A DNA stretch of 64,000 nt from Gibbula magus (GCA_936450465.1 OW388304.1:9554700-9618699), one strand, 5' to 3'; counted from the first letter of the stretch, positions 11,672 through 24,784 are shown. Numbers and translations are program-made. Notes: generated by a model not told the origin, from the letters alone.

Positions 11672-13089
11672 TTACTGTATGTCAGAATACAGAAGAACGC
11701 CTCCACATGAAGAAATAATGGGCAAATAATTTACATTTTTGTTGGCAACGAATTGCACAAGATCCCCCTCAACCAGCTGTGTCAAGGAGATCCGACTTGT
11801 CATGGCCGTCTCTGCTGGGTCAGGAAGACGTCCAAATGCTCTAGCGAAGTTCTGATCGTTTTTCTTCATAGAAAGAGTGAAGCCCTTCACGCCAGTAAAT
11901 GTAAGATCGATCCAGAATAGATAGAAACCATTCACAGTGGCAGTGAACACACCGGTAGAGGAGTTCCAGCAACCACCTTCGTTGTAATTGATGGTAGGAA
12001 ATATAAGAGTTGAGTTTTCCAGGAATTTTCTATAGTGATTTTGGTCTCCTTTCACGACCATGGTAGCTTCAAAAGCTACTTCCTGACGACTGACACCTGA
12101 AACACAACCCGATTCACGGACCAATGCATTTTCAATCTGTAAAGGACTTTTTAAAGTGACAATGGTGAGTTAAGTTAAGTTGCATAATACAATATTCAAC
12201 AATTAAATACTTACACAAATCGACATAGTATACATACATACTGTATATTATCATCCATATGTATCATCATCACATAATGAATCATAATGCTAGTACAACC
12301 TGACATCAGAATGCCAGGGGTTACACACATGATGACGCCATAGTGTTATGGCATTATTGCATTTGATGTCTCATAGCAGTGTTCCTCATTAAAAGTATTG
12401 ACAAATGTTTTTGAATGAAAGATACAATTTCACTTTCGTCTCTTTTGATGTCAAAATAGATCAACATAAAGTAAATTATCCTCAGCAAGCCTTTTGACAA
12501 CTTGTGGTTGTATATTTGGTATCAGTAGACACGTTTCATTCACTAAAAACCTGAATAGCATAAGGTTTGTTTCATCTAATTTGCTAGCACAAACATGGTA
12601 ATAATATTAATTTATAACTTTACTTAGCTGAATCATTTTCTGAAGCACCTTTGTCTATTATGCTGTGATCAGTATCTAAGTACCCGATGTGACAAGATTC
12701 ATTTTCCAACAGAACTCACCTTTTCCTGCACCACTGACCAACGTGTAATTCATCAAGGAAGAAAATTCGTGTTCAAGGACTGTGTGGTTATGCTGTAGTT
12801 TGGCAAGTTCATCCGTCGTCTCCATCAATTTATCCGTCGTCTCTGTCAACTTATTCGTCGTCTCATTCAACTTATTTGACGTCTCTGTCAACCTGGACAG
12901 GACGGTAGAAAGTACCGCTGTTTGCTTCTGATCCTGAGCCACAATATGCTTCTGAAGGTTTGATACTGTCTCCTCCAATTGCTGCAACTGCTTCTTCATG
13001 ATGGTAGTTTCGTTGCTGTCATTCGGAGAAGCCGTCACAGTAATAACTGTATAAAGACAAAGAGAAACGAAACAACCTGGTCCAACCAT
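11672..13089 (-). CDS. C1q gene B: secreted coiled-coil/C1q-domain protein
   Basis: Exons 13,089-12,720 and 12,096-11,672 encode 264 residues. The 623-bp intron runs GTGAGT to TTTCAG, phase 1. It is nearly identical to gene A, with one extra codon in the last strand of the C1q domain (NYLPIISSCGG against NYFPITSCGG). Two ATGs lie two codons apart (13,095 and 13,089); I chose the one matching the MVGPGC start of the paralogues. A 1-bp deletion upstream also opens a longer frame to an ATG at about 13,143, which would prefix 18 residues before the first of these ATGs and bury the signal peptide, so I think it is not used. Heptads read ETSNKLN, ETTNKLT, ETTDKLM, ETTDELA. AATAAA is at 11,641-11,646. 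Confidence 0.9.
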
Positions 13090-13126
13090 GTTCATGTTTG
13101 TTGATGTGGGACAAATATGTTTTGCA

Positions 13127-13140
13127 AGTGATAAGATAAG
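13127..13140 (-). promoter_or_regulatory. GATA-like motif upstream of gene B
   Basis: AGTGATAAGATAAG, 38 bp before the ATG. Confidence 0.5.
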
Positions 13141-13656
13141 CATACCTTGCTTGGTCTCCGTTTCTGTGAATTGATTCGTTAATACTGTTTAGCAATTGTG
13201 TGGGTGGTATACTCAAGATTAGGTGACCCAGTGGCGTCTCGTAGAGTCAATCAGTTACATGTTTTGTGTTGAAAAGATATGTCAAACAAGTCTTTAGTAT
13301 AGACCATTCTGTTTCTGAATCGTTAAAATGCAGGTATCTGGAATGAGCCAATTCAAAAGGAAATATGTGAAAATATTCCTGAAAATCAAATGTTTGTGAA
13401 AATGGTACATGTCATACCCTATCGTTAGCACTTGTAATTTATATTATTCACCTTTTTTACCAATTTGACGAACTCAACAAATCTGTAATCAGATACATTG
13501 AGGTTAAAATGAGAGTGTGTTTTGGGATGGTCAATTTCCTGTAATAAGAATAAACATTGCATTGTGCGAGCCTTGCCAAGTTAACTACATAGTGGTTATT
13601 CCTAATGCAAGATATTTACCATTCCAAGTCACTAGAGCATGATAACTTCTTTGCCA

Positions 13657-14184
13657 TACAGCCAAAAGAAACGCCTACCAGATATCTTATCAGATTTCGT
13701 AAGACCTATAATGAACAGTTAAGCAATAGTATAGCATTATGAAATTGCAACATTTCTGCAGATTATATTTAAATTTCAGAAGTTGTCATGTCACAAAAGA
13801 ATGGTGATTGTTGAATTGAGACAACAGAAATTGTTCACTTTTCCATCTGTGCTTGGTCAGAAAAATATCTGAAACAGATTTTCATACAACCAAGAGCAAC
13901 AATACAGGCTTGCATTCGCATGAAAGTGATGATGACGCTACATGTGTAAGTGGTTTCAGAGAAAGCGAATCAACCGGCAAAAGCAGTCTTCATTCGGAAA
14001 TAGCAGTCTTTATTCGGCATGGTTTTCATGAAAGTTATTGACTCGAATCACAGTTATTCACGATTTCAATGGACTTTAATTATTGTTTCAGCATAACGTG
14101 GAGACCATCATTAATTATATTTCAGAAATTATTCCATCTTTCATTTTAAGGAAATCAAGTAGGCATCTTTTTTGGCCGACAGTG
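13657..14184. mobile_element. Tc1/mariner-type MITE (unit B)
   Basis: The right terminal repeat is intact (GTAGGCATC...TTTGGCCGACAGTG followed by TA). The left one has lost its first bases (CACTGTCG missing). Non-coding; the 62-codon frame at 13,853 lies inside it. Confidence 0.85.
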
Positions 14185-14402
14185 TACAATGTCATTCTTC
14201 ATTCATTGCCAACATTAATATAGTTTAATTTATAAAGTTGGACATTTCTTTAACAATGCGTAATAATGTATGGAAGTTGTCAGCGTGGTGTTCTCTCAAT
14301 ATAATGACACAAACTAATGCCTCCTAAATGGTGCTTTCAGATAAATTAATTTATATTTTGGCATGATAATGTTCATACATAATGTATATAGGGATAATAA
14401 TA

Positions 14403-14552
14403 TAAGAATAATCAACGAGTTGCGAGGAATTACGGATTATCTGTCCCGAGTTAATTATTGTGATCAACTCCGAGCTTTAGCGAGGAGTTTGACATAATAA
14501 TTCACGAGGGACAGATAATTCGTAATTACGAGCACCGAGTTGGTTATTCTTT
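14403..14552. repeat. Palindromic foldback (unit B)
   Basis: Copy of 6,475-6,624; centre CTCCGAGCTTTAGCGAGGAG is closer to a perfect palindrome than in unit A. Confidence 0.8.
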
Positions 14553-14889
14553 TTCATACCCAAGATCATTTTAATGCGTAAAAATCGAAAAACGGGACCC
14601 CAATCCGCGATCTTTGTTTAGACTGTAAAATATAAATTGTAGTCATATGCCATTCATAAACTCTTCACACCTTCAAGATGCGCATCTCTAAAAAGTTTGC
14701 AACTTGCTCTATTTTTTCAGAACTATTCAAAAGTAACTGTTGAAATTTATTGCCAAAACTGTTTTGTTACATAGTAAACAACTCGTTTATATTGTAAACT
14801 ATGTCACAGAATGAGAGAAAATTAGTGAAAACGTGAACTAACAATCGCACTGTTGGAATGCAAGATAGGAGTGTAATTACGTTACCAAA

Positions 14890-14927
14890 TGACGTCATGG
14901 TTAATGACGTCACAAGCAATAACGTCA
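14890..14927. promoter_or_regulatory. TGACGTCA (CRE-like) cluster, unit B
   Basis: Perfect TGACGTCA at 14,890 and 14,905 plus TAACGTCA at 14,920, as in unit A. Confidence 0.45.
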
Positions 14928-16441
14928 CGGCAGTGCAGCCGGCGACTCTTGCATGCTGCTTCGCCTTGCAAGTTTAGTACTGTAATTGTAATTGTAATGT
15001 AAACTTGATTTTATATTTAACATGTTTTACTGACGGGTGACTTCAATTAGGTATACTCGAAATTGTTCAATTATGTTATTTAGCTTAATCAGGATAGCTA
15101 AGCAATTCATTAATGAGCGCAAAGTAGTTCCGTCAACCAATCACAACGCAAGTTATATTTAGAAAAACTGTAATTCCCATGACCATTATGAAAACTTTAA
15201 TACCCGGCATATCTGTGCCCGCTTGGGTAAGAATCTGTCATTATGTTCCAAAATAGAGCCAGGGGCTCTGTATCTCATCAGGACTTCAGTGATTTATTAT
15301 CTAAGGTGAAGATCTTAGCAACCTCAAGTAATATATTGATAACAGGAAAAAGGTTTTTAGGTCATGACCCCTGTGACTCACATTTGAGGTCGGGATCACC
15401 AAATCTACAATTTATAAACCCCATTGGTTAAGGAGTCTGTAAACAACATTTCAGCTCTTTAGACCTTTTGGAACTGGAGAAGAAGATGAACTATGTATGC
15501 AGAAATAGATATTTCAGAAGAATAATGTGTAACATTGAGTAATTCAACTCATGTCATCCCATGTAATCACTGTTGCAATTGGGCTAAACTGAACGTATTG
15601 CTCACTACCAGCAAAATCCCTTAGCAGCAAATTTTGTTTCACAAATGGTCTACCTACTTTCTATCCAATGAAAATGAAGGTATAAAAAGGTTAATAAGTG
15701 CTTATTAGAAGATAGCTCCAGTCACTGTAAAAATACTTCGAAACAATAGAAAGAAAAAGATAATTTTTTTCCACACCACATTTGTATATTCATTTTAAAA
15801 GTTGGTTAAACAACTTGGCAGTTTTGATCATGATAGCATGAGTTATAACTATATGGCTTTGAACTGATGGTCATTAAGACAGATAAAGTAATTATATGTT
15901 AGTGTTCACAAAAATGAAATAAAATGAAGGCAGTTAAATATCAATTGTTGTCTTTAAGTAAAGTAAAAAAAAATTGAAAAAATACGAAAGGCCAAAATGT
16001 TGATAATGTGTCTGGATAAACGAGGTTTCTGAGCAAATTTGGTTTTCTTACAATAAAATTGGATTTAATAGTGTAATAATTTACTTTTGATTATAATTAC
16101 GATTATTGAATCATAATCAAAAGAAATGGTGATCAAGTTTCAGTTAGTATATGTTTACTTTTGACAAATTCTGGAAAAAGGACCTCCTTGTAACCCAATA
16201 TACATGTAGTTAATGGCTAAATTATTGCAATTTGAAAAGTTGATTTTAGTGATGCGTTTCTTTTTTTGCCCAGTTTATAATCATCACTCGTGCTGCGAAT
16301 AGCTTCATTCATACTATTCAGCAAGTGTCTGGTTGGCTTCTCGTAGAATTTGTAGGTTCGAACCATGTCAATGTACGTGTACATCTTCTTTGTTTGCAGT
16401 TCAAAATGAATGTAAAAATTGGCCAGCATTGAATACTTATA

Positions 16442-17220
16442 TACCGTATTCATCCTAATAAACGCCCTCTCCTAATAAATGCCATCCCAAGCCTTTTTTG
16501 ACTCGCGGAAAATGGCCCCTAATAAACGCCCCCCTTTTGTATCGATTTACCTTACTGATGTTTCACTGAAGAAGAGTTTTCAATCTTGCTATCAACCTCT
16601 TATGTCCAGTAATGTGTAAGGTACATGGCATTTCCAGTCCCCCGGCGACTGTCGAATGTCTGTAACGAACAGCCACTACACATTCTATGCGACCGCAATG
16701 TTTTAAGAAACAGGAAAATGTCTTGCTCAACTCTCTTGATGATGTCCCACAACTACAGATCACGCTAGCACACTGACCGCGAATTTGTCGTGAACGTTAT
16801 TTTGTCAATGTCTCTCCAACTGTTGGTTCCCAAATATCCCTATAGACATGAAGTGCCCGAAGTTTATGATCCGAAGTAGAATATACCGGAGAATTTTTCT
16901 AAATAAATTGCAAGATTAAACCTTGCACAAGCTATAATGTATATTTGTTCACATTTCCATTTCAAATTGTGTACCAGTACCAGTTGGAATTTAATACAAA
17001 TAATAAACTGCGACATTTAACTCTTCTTTACATTTATTTGATAGACTTATTTTGATTTAAACTCTGAAATAAGATCGATGTTTGTTTTTCTTCTGGACAT
17101 CAACAGAATTTTTTTTAATAAACGCCCCCTTTTTACAATTTTTTAAAGTCATTTTAATAAACGCCCCCTTTTTCCAATTTTTTAAACGCCCAGGGCTACT
17201 AATACGGCGAATACGCTTAT
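16442..17220. repeat. AATAAACGCCC-rich MITE-like element (unit C)
   Basis: Orthologous to 1,223-1,995; the right end has decayed (CGAATACGCTTAT instead of AACGGTA). Confidence 0.55.
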
Positions 17221-18064
17221 AAATATTTATGTTTTTCCCATTTCAAATGGTGAGTTCCCTCTCTGTCAAGGTATCAAATAACTTGCTTTGATTTTTGAGT
17301 GTTTGATTGTTGAGTTATGACATTACAAAATCACACTACAAACTCGATTATAGTCAATTGTGAACGAATGTGGAAATTAACTTAAAATACCGGTATCGGT
17401 AATAATAATGAAAACGGAATATGTATTATTTGTTTGTATTTTTTGTATTTCTTTAAAAACCTAATTTTAGAAATAACCGTATAATGCTCCGAGCTCCTCT
17501 TTTTTGGGTAGCTACTAAAGAGGAATATTTGAATAAATGCAGTGTTAACGGAGTCCAAAATTAAAGGAATAGCTCGGAAGAGATGTAAAAACCCCAAAAA
17601 GCCGAGCCCAATTTAATATACATTAAACCCCCAATGAAAACCTTTTCCAGCAGTTGCAGGGTGTTTATAGTGGATTCAATTGCATATATCTACTCTTTTT
17701 ATAGTTCGAGAGTAGCTATTTCTCTAATAGAATGATCATATATCTCCTTTAGATTGGACACTGATAATACATGATACAATTTACAAATCTATTAATCTGA
17801 TGGAGCGATTTGAAATCATGTCAAACTTATTTTGTTATGATCCAAAGACATTGCACATGAAGTGAAAGGGATTTTTTGCTTGTTATTCTTAGTCATTGAG
17901 GTATTTGATACAAAAAAATGTTACATGAGTTCTTTGTTACTTTTCATATTGATGATGTCACTGCTGAATTCAGACGAAACTGCACACGTACAACTGTATC
18001 AGCATAAGTTAGATTAAATTGAGGTGACTATATAATTATTGTTCATCCATTGCCTATTTGATTA

Positions 18065-18385
18065 TTAAAGTGACAGTACGACCAGGGTATTTTTGGAGAC
18101 GAAATTAGATAATTGGTAATATTAGATAATTAGGATAATCAAGTATGTGCGAGTAGTTCACAGTTGCTGATCGCCCAAGAGAGCTCCATGTATGTGTCAT
18201 CGATCCCTTGACAAACTTGCTGTTTTTAAAGAATACTTGATCAATCCCTGAATGCAAGAAAAATAGTCCAGTTGGACATTTAAAATAATAATTGTGTAAG
18301 TATCCCCTCGACTTTCGCCAATACAGCTGGTTGGACCGTCTTAAAATTGGACCAGTGGGTTGTGTCATAGAACAAATCTAGAAAA
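18065..18385. repeat. 3'-flank block of C1q genes (unit C)
   Basis: Third orthologous copy of 2,827-3,151, with an empty TTAA site. Confidence 0.65.
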
Positions 18386-18458
18386 TTACTTAAGAAGTTA
18401 AATAAGAAAACGAAAACCATTTCATAATTTATTTTACTTAAATGTTAATATAATATCC

Positions 18459-19876
18459 TTACTGTATGTCAGAATACAGAAGAATGCCTCCACATGAAGA
18501 AATAATGGGCAAATAATTTACATTTTTGTTGGCAACGAATTGCACAAGATCCCCCTCAACCAGCTGTGTCAAGGAGATCCGATTTGTCATGGCCGTCTCT
18601 GCTGGGTTAGGAAGACGTCCAAATGCTCTACCGAAGTTCTGATCGTTTCTCTTCATAGAAAGAGTGAAGCCCTTCACGCCAGTAAATGTAAGATCGATCC
18701 AGAATAGATAGAAACCATTCACAGTGGCAGTGAACACACCGGTAGAGGAGTTCAAGCAACCACCTTCGTTGTAATTGATGGTAGGAAATATTAGAGTTGA
18801 GTTTTCCAGGAATTTTCTATAGTGATTTTGGTCACCTTTCACGACCATGGTAGCTTCAAAAGCTACTTCCTGACGACTGACACCTGAAACACAACCCGAT
18901 TCTCGGACCAATGCATTTTCAATCTGTAAAGGACTTTTAAAAGTGACAATGGTGAGTTAAGTTAAGTTGCATAATAAATTATTCAACAATTAAATACTTA
19001 AAAAAATCGACATAGTATACATACATACTGTATATTATCATCCATATGTATCATCATCACATAATGAATCATAATGCTATTACAACCTGACATCAGAATG
19101 CTAGGGGTTACAAACATGATGACGCCATAGTGTTATGGCATCACTGTACTTGATGTCTCATAGCAGTGTTCCTCATTAAAAGTATTTACAAATGATTTTG
19201 AATGAAAGACACAATTTCACTTTCGTCTCTTTTGATGTCAAAATATATCAACATAAAGAAACTTATCCTCAGCAAGCCTTTTGACAACTTGTGGTTATAT
19301 ATTTGGTATCAGTAGACACGTTTCATTCACTAAAAACCTGAATAGCATAAGGTTTGTTTCATCTAATTTGCTAGCACAAACATGGTAATAATATTAATTT
19401 ATAACTTTACTTAGCTGAATCATGTTCTGAAGCACCTTTGTTTATTATGCTGTGATCAGTATCTTAGTACCCGATGTGACAAGATTCATTTTCCAACAGA
19501 ACTCACCTTTTCCTGCACCACTGACCAACGTGTAATTCATCAAGGAAGAAAATTCGTGTTCAAGGACTGTGTGGTTATGCTGTAGTTGGGCAAGTTCATC
19601 CGTCGTCTCCATCAAGTTATCCGTCGTCTCAGTCAACTTATTCGTCGAATCAGTCAACTTATTTGACGTCTCGGTCAACCTGGACAGGACGGTAGAAAGT
19701 ACCGCTGTTTGCTTCTGATCCTGAGCCACAATATGCTTCTGAAGGTCTGATACTGTCTCCTCCAATTGCTGCAACTGCTTCTTCATGATGATAGTTTCGT
19801 TGCTGTCATTCGGAGAAGCCGTCACAGTTATAACTGTATAGAGGCAAAGAGAAACGAAACAACCTGGTCCAACCGT
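18459..19876 (-). CDS. C1q gene C: coiled-coil/C1q-domain gene with ATG changed to ACG
   Basis: Exons 19,876-19,507 and 18,883-18,459 correspond to a 264-residue protein like A and B, with an intact 623-bp GTGAGT-TTTCAG intron. The codon aligned with the initiator of all other copies is ACG, so the peptide would begin TVGPGC. I find no in-frame ATG nearby upstream. The next in-frame ATG (before KKQLQQLEE) would lose the signal peptide. The ACG keeps A at -3 and G at +4, a strong context, so non-AUG initiation is possible; otherwise this is a young pseudogene. The body of the frame is open and conserved. Differences from A/B include C to L change in the C1q domain (GGCLNSSTG) and heptads TDSTNKL, TETTDNL. 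Confidence 0.75.
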
Positions 19877-19914
19877 GTTCGTGTTTGCTTGATGTGGGAC
19901 AAATATGTTTTGCA

Positions 19915-19928
19915 AGTGATAAGATAAG
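19915..19928 (-). promoter_or_regulatory. GATA-like motif upstream of gene C
   Basis: AGTGATAAGATAAG, 38 bp upstream of the ACG that replaces ATG. Confidence 0.5.
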
Positions 19929-20446
19929 CATACCTTGCTTGGTCTCCGTTTCTGTGAATTGATTCGTTAATACTGTTTAGCAATTGTGTGGGTGGTATAC
20001 TCAAGATTAGGTGACCCAGTGGCGTCTCGTAGAGTCAATCAGTTACATGTTTTGTGTTGAAAAGATATGTCAAACAAGTCTTTAGTATAGACCATTCTGT
20101 TTCAGAATCGTTAAAATGCAGGTATCTTGAATGAGCAAATTCAAAAAGAAATATGTGAAAATATTCCTGAAAATCAAATGTTTGTGAAAATGGTACACGT
20201 CATACCCTATCGTTAGCACTTGTAATTCATATTATTCACCTTTTTTACCAATTTGACGAACTCAACAAATCTGTAAACAGATATATTGAGGTTAAAATGA
20301 GAGTGTGTTTTGGGATGGTCAATTTCCTGCAATAGGAATAAACATTGCATTGTGCGAGCCTTGCCAAGTTAACTATATAGTGGTTATTCCTAATGCAATA
20401 TATTTACCATTCCAAACCACATGAGCATGATAACTTCTTTGCCATA

Positions 20447-20968
20447 CACTGTCAGCCAAAAGAAATGCCTACCAGATATCTTATCAAATTTCGTAAGAGC
20501 TATAATGAACAGTTAAGCAATAGTATAGCATTATGAAATTGCAACATTTCTGCAGATTATATTTACATTTCAGAAGTTGCCATGTCACAAAAGAATGGTG
20601 ATTGTTGAATTGAGACAACATAAATTTTTCACTTTTCGATCAGTGCTTTATCAGAAAAATATTTGAAACAGATTTTCATACAACCAAGAGCAACAATACA
20701 GGCTTGCATTCGCATGAAAGTGATGATGACGCTACATATGTACGTGGTTTCAGAGAGCAAGCGAATCAACCGGCAATAGCAGTCTTCATTGGGAAATAGC
20801 AGTCTTCATTCGGCATGGTTTTCATGAAAGTTATTCACGATTTCTATGGGCTTTCACATTACTTATTGTTTCAGCATAACGTGGAGACCATCATTAATTA
20901 TATTTCAGAAATTATTCTATCTTTCATTTCAAGGAAAATCAAGTAGGCATCTCTTTTGGCCGACAGTA
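20447..20968. mobile_element. Tc1/mariner-type MITE, both ends present (unit C)
   Basis: 522 bp bounded by TA at 20,445 and 20,969. The ends are CACTGTCAGCCAAAAGAAA and the complement of TTTTGGCCGACAGTA. This is the only one of the three array copies with both terminal repeats. Confidence 0.88.
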
Positions 20969-21142
20969 TACAATGTCATGCTTCATTCATTTTGCGCAGA
21001 ACAGCTTGCCAACATTAATATAGTTTAATTAATAAAGTTGCACTTTTCTTTAACAATGCGTATTAATGTGTGGAAATTGTCAGCGTGCTATTCTCTCAGT
21101 ACAGTGACACAAAGTAATGGTGCTTTCAGTTTGGCATGATCT

Positions 21143-21371
21143 TAAAGGGGTACTTTTGGAGACGAAATTCGAGGTAATTACTCCATGTGCGAGTTATAAA
21201 CACATCTCTCTGAATTTTGTTTTTACAAATACATCCGGTAGGACTTCTATTTCTGAGATAAAGAAAGAACTCTGTGTGTGCTTCGAGCATGACCGTTGTA
21301 GCTTTGAGTTCATCGAGGCAAAAGTATCCTCATTATTGTTACAAAGTTGGACCCCTTGGTTGTTTGTTTAA
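21143..21371. repeat. 3'-flank block joined to the array edge
   Basis: AGGGGTACTTTTGGAGACGAAATTC aligns with the 3'-flank block at 2,840 onward but is more diverged. It probably belonged to paralogue D and now marks the recombination junction with the A-B-C array. The plus frame through it is not a gene. Confidence 0.55.
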
Positions 21372-21756
21372 AACATATCAGAATATGATTATTTTGTTTG
21401 TGAAAGACAAAAATTTAGGAGATTAACCTACTGTGTTTGAAAATCAGAGACATGTTATACTTGATTGATAACGAGTAAATTTGAAATTAAAACCGAAAGC
21501 GCAGCATGAGGTTTCAATCTTAAATTTACACGCTATCAATCCATTTTTAGTAATCTCCTGTTAGTCGGCAGTATGTGGTGTAACAATGTATATTGGAACC
21601 ATTGTAATTGTGTATCATGAGTGCATCTGAAAGGTAGATGGTTGTAGAGTCTCCACATCTCTGGCTCTATGTTGCTTTCAGCTATCTGATTCCATTTACA
21701 AGCATGCTGGTTAGTAATGTTATATTTAGCAGCTCCGACTAAGTCGGTTTTGAGAA

Positions 21757-22925
21757 CTCATATACATAACTTCTTACTTATACCCCTGGGTAATTTTTTT
21801 GACATGTTCACATTCAAGGTCAAAGGTCAAGGTCACGAGTTCTGAAATCGCTAAAAAAAATCCTTGTAAACACGACGTCAAAGGTCAAGGTCATAGCGAG
21901 GTCACAACTTAAGCATGCTTTTGCGAAAATGTCTTATTTCAACTATTAACACTTTGAATCATTACATGATTGTGATACACAATGAAAAGTGATCACTGAT
22001 TGTGTGACCTTGAATTTTAAAGGTCAAGGTCAGGAGATAGGGTCATGGTCACCAGTTCTGAAATCACTAAATAACTTCTTTCCAAGGAGGTATCAACACT
22101 TCATATACACAACTTCTTACTTATACCCCTGGGGAATTTTTTTGACATGTTCACATTCAAGGTCAAAGGTCAAGGTCACGAGTTCTGAAATCGCTAAAAA
22201 AAATCCTTGTAAACACGATAACTTGAAAAATATTTGTGCTATCAGGCTCTTATTTGGTATATATCAATTATGGAGAAAGGCCAAGATTTGAAAAGGTTTT
22301 CGCTAACATCCGTCAAAGGTCAAGGTCATAGCGAGGTCACAACCTAAGCAGGCTTTTGCGAAAATGTCTTATTTCAACTATTAACACTTTGAATCATTAC
22401 ATGATTTTGACACACAATGAAAAGTGATCACTGATTGTGTGACCTTGAATTTTAAAGGTCAAGGTCACGAGATATGGTCATGCTGACTAACTGACTGACT
22501 GACTGACTGGTCACTAAGTAACTTTTTTCCATGAAGATATTAACACCTCAGCTTAATTTCTTTCTTATACACCTGGTGAAGGATTTTGACATGTTCACAT
22601 TCAAGGTCAAAGGTCAAGGTCATGAGTTCTGAAATCCCTACAACAATCCTTGTAAACATGATAACTTCAAACTTTTTTTGTGCTATTAGGGTCTTATTTG
22701 GGATATATGAACTATGGAGAAAGACCAAGATTTGAAAACGTTTTCGCTAAAATCTGTCAAAGGTCAAGGTCACAGTGAGGTCGAAACTTAAGCATGCTTT
22801 TGTTAATATGTCATATTTTAACTATGAACACTTTGAGTCATTGCATGATTATTATACGCGATGAAAAGTGATCATTGATGGTGTGACCTTGAAGGTCAAA
22901 GGTCAAGGTCATGAGATATTGGTTA
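21757..22925. repeat. AGGTCA-rich tandem repeat, three copies
   Basis: Three head-to-tail copies of a roughly 400-bp repeat begin near 21,757, 22,098 and 22,545; the first lacks an internal segment. Each contains AGGTCAAAGGTCAAGGTCA (21,817; 22,160; 22,604) and a second similar cluster near its end (for example 22,893). Related repeats are common in molluscs. Frames in it are by-products. Confidence 0.85.
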
Positions 22926-23689
22926 AGGCCACGTTAATCCTTTGATCAAATTTTAAAAGAAGAAATAGGTTTTAAGATCAAACTTGTGAAAAGTGACCCC
23001 AGTGATGATTAGTAATAACTCGAATAATGAACAAACTTTTGTTAAAAAGAATTCCCATTTTATTGATGCTGACGAGAAGGCGGAACAGGGAAAGGCGAGA
23101 CCCTAAGTTTCGGAGCTGCTCTGCTTTTGCGGTGTCCCGCAAACGCTAATCTAGTTAGTAATTAATGTTCTGTGGTAGGTTTGGCTCTTGTTCAGGGTAG
23201 AAGGTAATATTTGATTCTGCTTCTTCTCGATTTTTATAGAACTTGAGGTGCAGTATGTTTTGATGACGCTTACAATTCCTCCATATGATAGAAAATTTGT
23301 ATTCAGTTTTTAAAAAAATCAAATATTTCAAAGGACAAAGAATTAGCGTCGTCGTTCAATAGGTCCTTAACGTAAAGAATCCCACGTTTGCTTCACTGTT
23401 TACCAATAGTGACACTATCATTGTACCAAATACTGTCCGTTGCTATGTTACTTGGTTCATAATGAGGTTCATTGTGGGCGCTTTAAACAAAATTCCGGAT
23501 CGTTGGAGTCATAATATAATATATTTGGACAATTATATTCAAGTATGCATCCAGAGCCAAGTTTTTGTAAGTTTGTTGAAAATAGTTCGCATCACTTAGA
23601 ACGCTGTTTGTAGAAACGCATCACTTAGAACGCTGTTTGTAGAAACGGCTGATTGCAGACAACTTTTAAGATTGTATGATTTGTTTTAA
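22926..23689. other. No gene recognised
   Basis: AT-rich, with a short direct duplication (CGCATCACTTAGAACGCTG at about 23,588 and 23,616). The right part may be decayed 3' LINE sequence continuing from the next feature. Confidence 0.4.
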
Positions 23690-24760
23690 TTTCGGTGCGT
23701 TTCAACGGCAATCTTTCACTTGGCAGGTGGTTTGACTTCTTTTTATTTTATCTGGTTTATTGCCCAATATGAATTTGAAACATTTGCGTTCAAATAGTTC
23801 GATTGTCTTTCGGATGTGGTAGTGATGAAAATAAGTGGTTAAGTTTCGGGATAATATGAGATTTTATCACAGAGATTCTCCCAAGTGGAGACCGGTTACG
23901 AGAGGACCAAATGTGCACATTGCCTGAGTTTGTCTTTAATATTGGCGTCAATCATTTTTTCCTGATCAAGTTTGAATTTAACACCAACAAACTCAAAATG
24001 GCCCTGTTCCCAGTTTAATTTCCAATTATGACATATTTTCATCCTGTTCCGCTTTTTGGAGCCAAAACAAATGAGTCTGGTCTTATCAACATTAACCTCT
24101 AAACCAGACAATCTTGCGAAAAATGTTAACAAGTGTAACAATGATTGTAGGCTATGCTCTGATCCGTCTAACGTGCAATGTCATGTCATCAGCAAACTGA
24201 TTTAATGGGGATTCAACTGCTTACTTTGGTTCCTTTAATATCGGTATCATTTCGTATTATCATTGCCAGTACTTCCACGCAGAGAATGAATAGATATGAG
24301 GACAGAGGGTCGCCTTGTGAGATGTTAAACCTTTGTGGTAAAAATCCATTCATCAGAACGCTTGACTTTATGACATTATAGAAGACTTTAATCCATTTCT
24401 TAATGCAATCTTCAACGTTATATAGAGTTAGAGTCTTTTCTAGGAAATACCATTCTACAGTATCGAATGCGTTTCAGTATATTCAATCAAATCATATCTA
24501 TCTTTTATGCGGCGTGATATACATAAAGACGCAATACAGACAGTTGTGATATTTGGCGCCAGTTCTTTAAATATTCTTTTGGTTTATTCCCTTTAGGGAT
24601 GCATGTCATAAGTCCTACTATTTTAGATACTGATAGTTCACCTTTATCAAAAGCGCAATTGAGATAACGGACAAGATATTTTCGAATGTCATTCCAGAAA
24701 AAAATTATAAATTCGGCTATAAATCCCTTTGAAGATCTTGTTACTGGCGATGTTTGCCTT
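23690..24760 (-). pseudogene. LINE (non-LTR retrotransposon) reverse-transcriptase remnant
   Basis: Read on the minus strand in several frames, typical LINE RT blocks appear in the right order: a CIPKGNKPKEYLKNWR block near 24,590, AFDTVEWYFLEK near 24,460, QGDPLSSYLFILCVEVL near 24,310, FADD at 24,185-24,196, then SGLEVNVDKTRLICFGS, WSSRNRSPLGRIS near 23,860 and NKPDKIKRS near 23,745. The motif set resembles the L1-like group of LINEs, but I cannot fix the clade. Frameshifts and internal deletions separate the blocks, so it is dead. The longest open piece is 24,141-23,896. Confidence 0.88.
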
Positions 24761-24784
24761 GCTAACTAATGATTTAATGTAGCT

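Larger units (their letters stand above)
7301..15218. repeat. Tandem segmental duplication, unit B
   Basis: Second copy of the block. It is 618 bp longer than A, chiefly because of the foldback element at 9,690-10,828 and the intact mariner MITE right end, offset by lacking the 696-bp TTAA MITE of A. Confidence 0.95.
15219..21142. repeat. Tandem segmental duplication, unit C (partial)
   Basis: Third copy. Homology stops at about 21,142 (position about 6,440 in A), where GATCTTAA joins a 3'-flank block of the kind beside other C1q genes. The palindrome and TGACGTCA cluster of A and B are therefore absent. Confidence 0.93.

Noticed and set aside
21989..22291. 100-codon plus frame
   Set aside because: Lies wholly in the AGGTCA tandem repeat.
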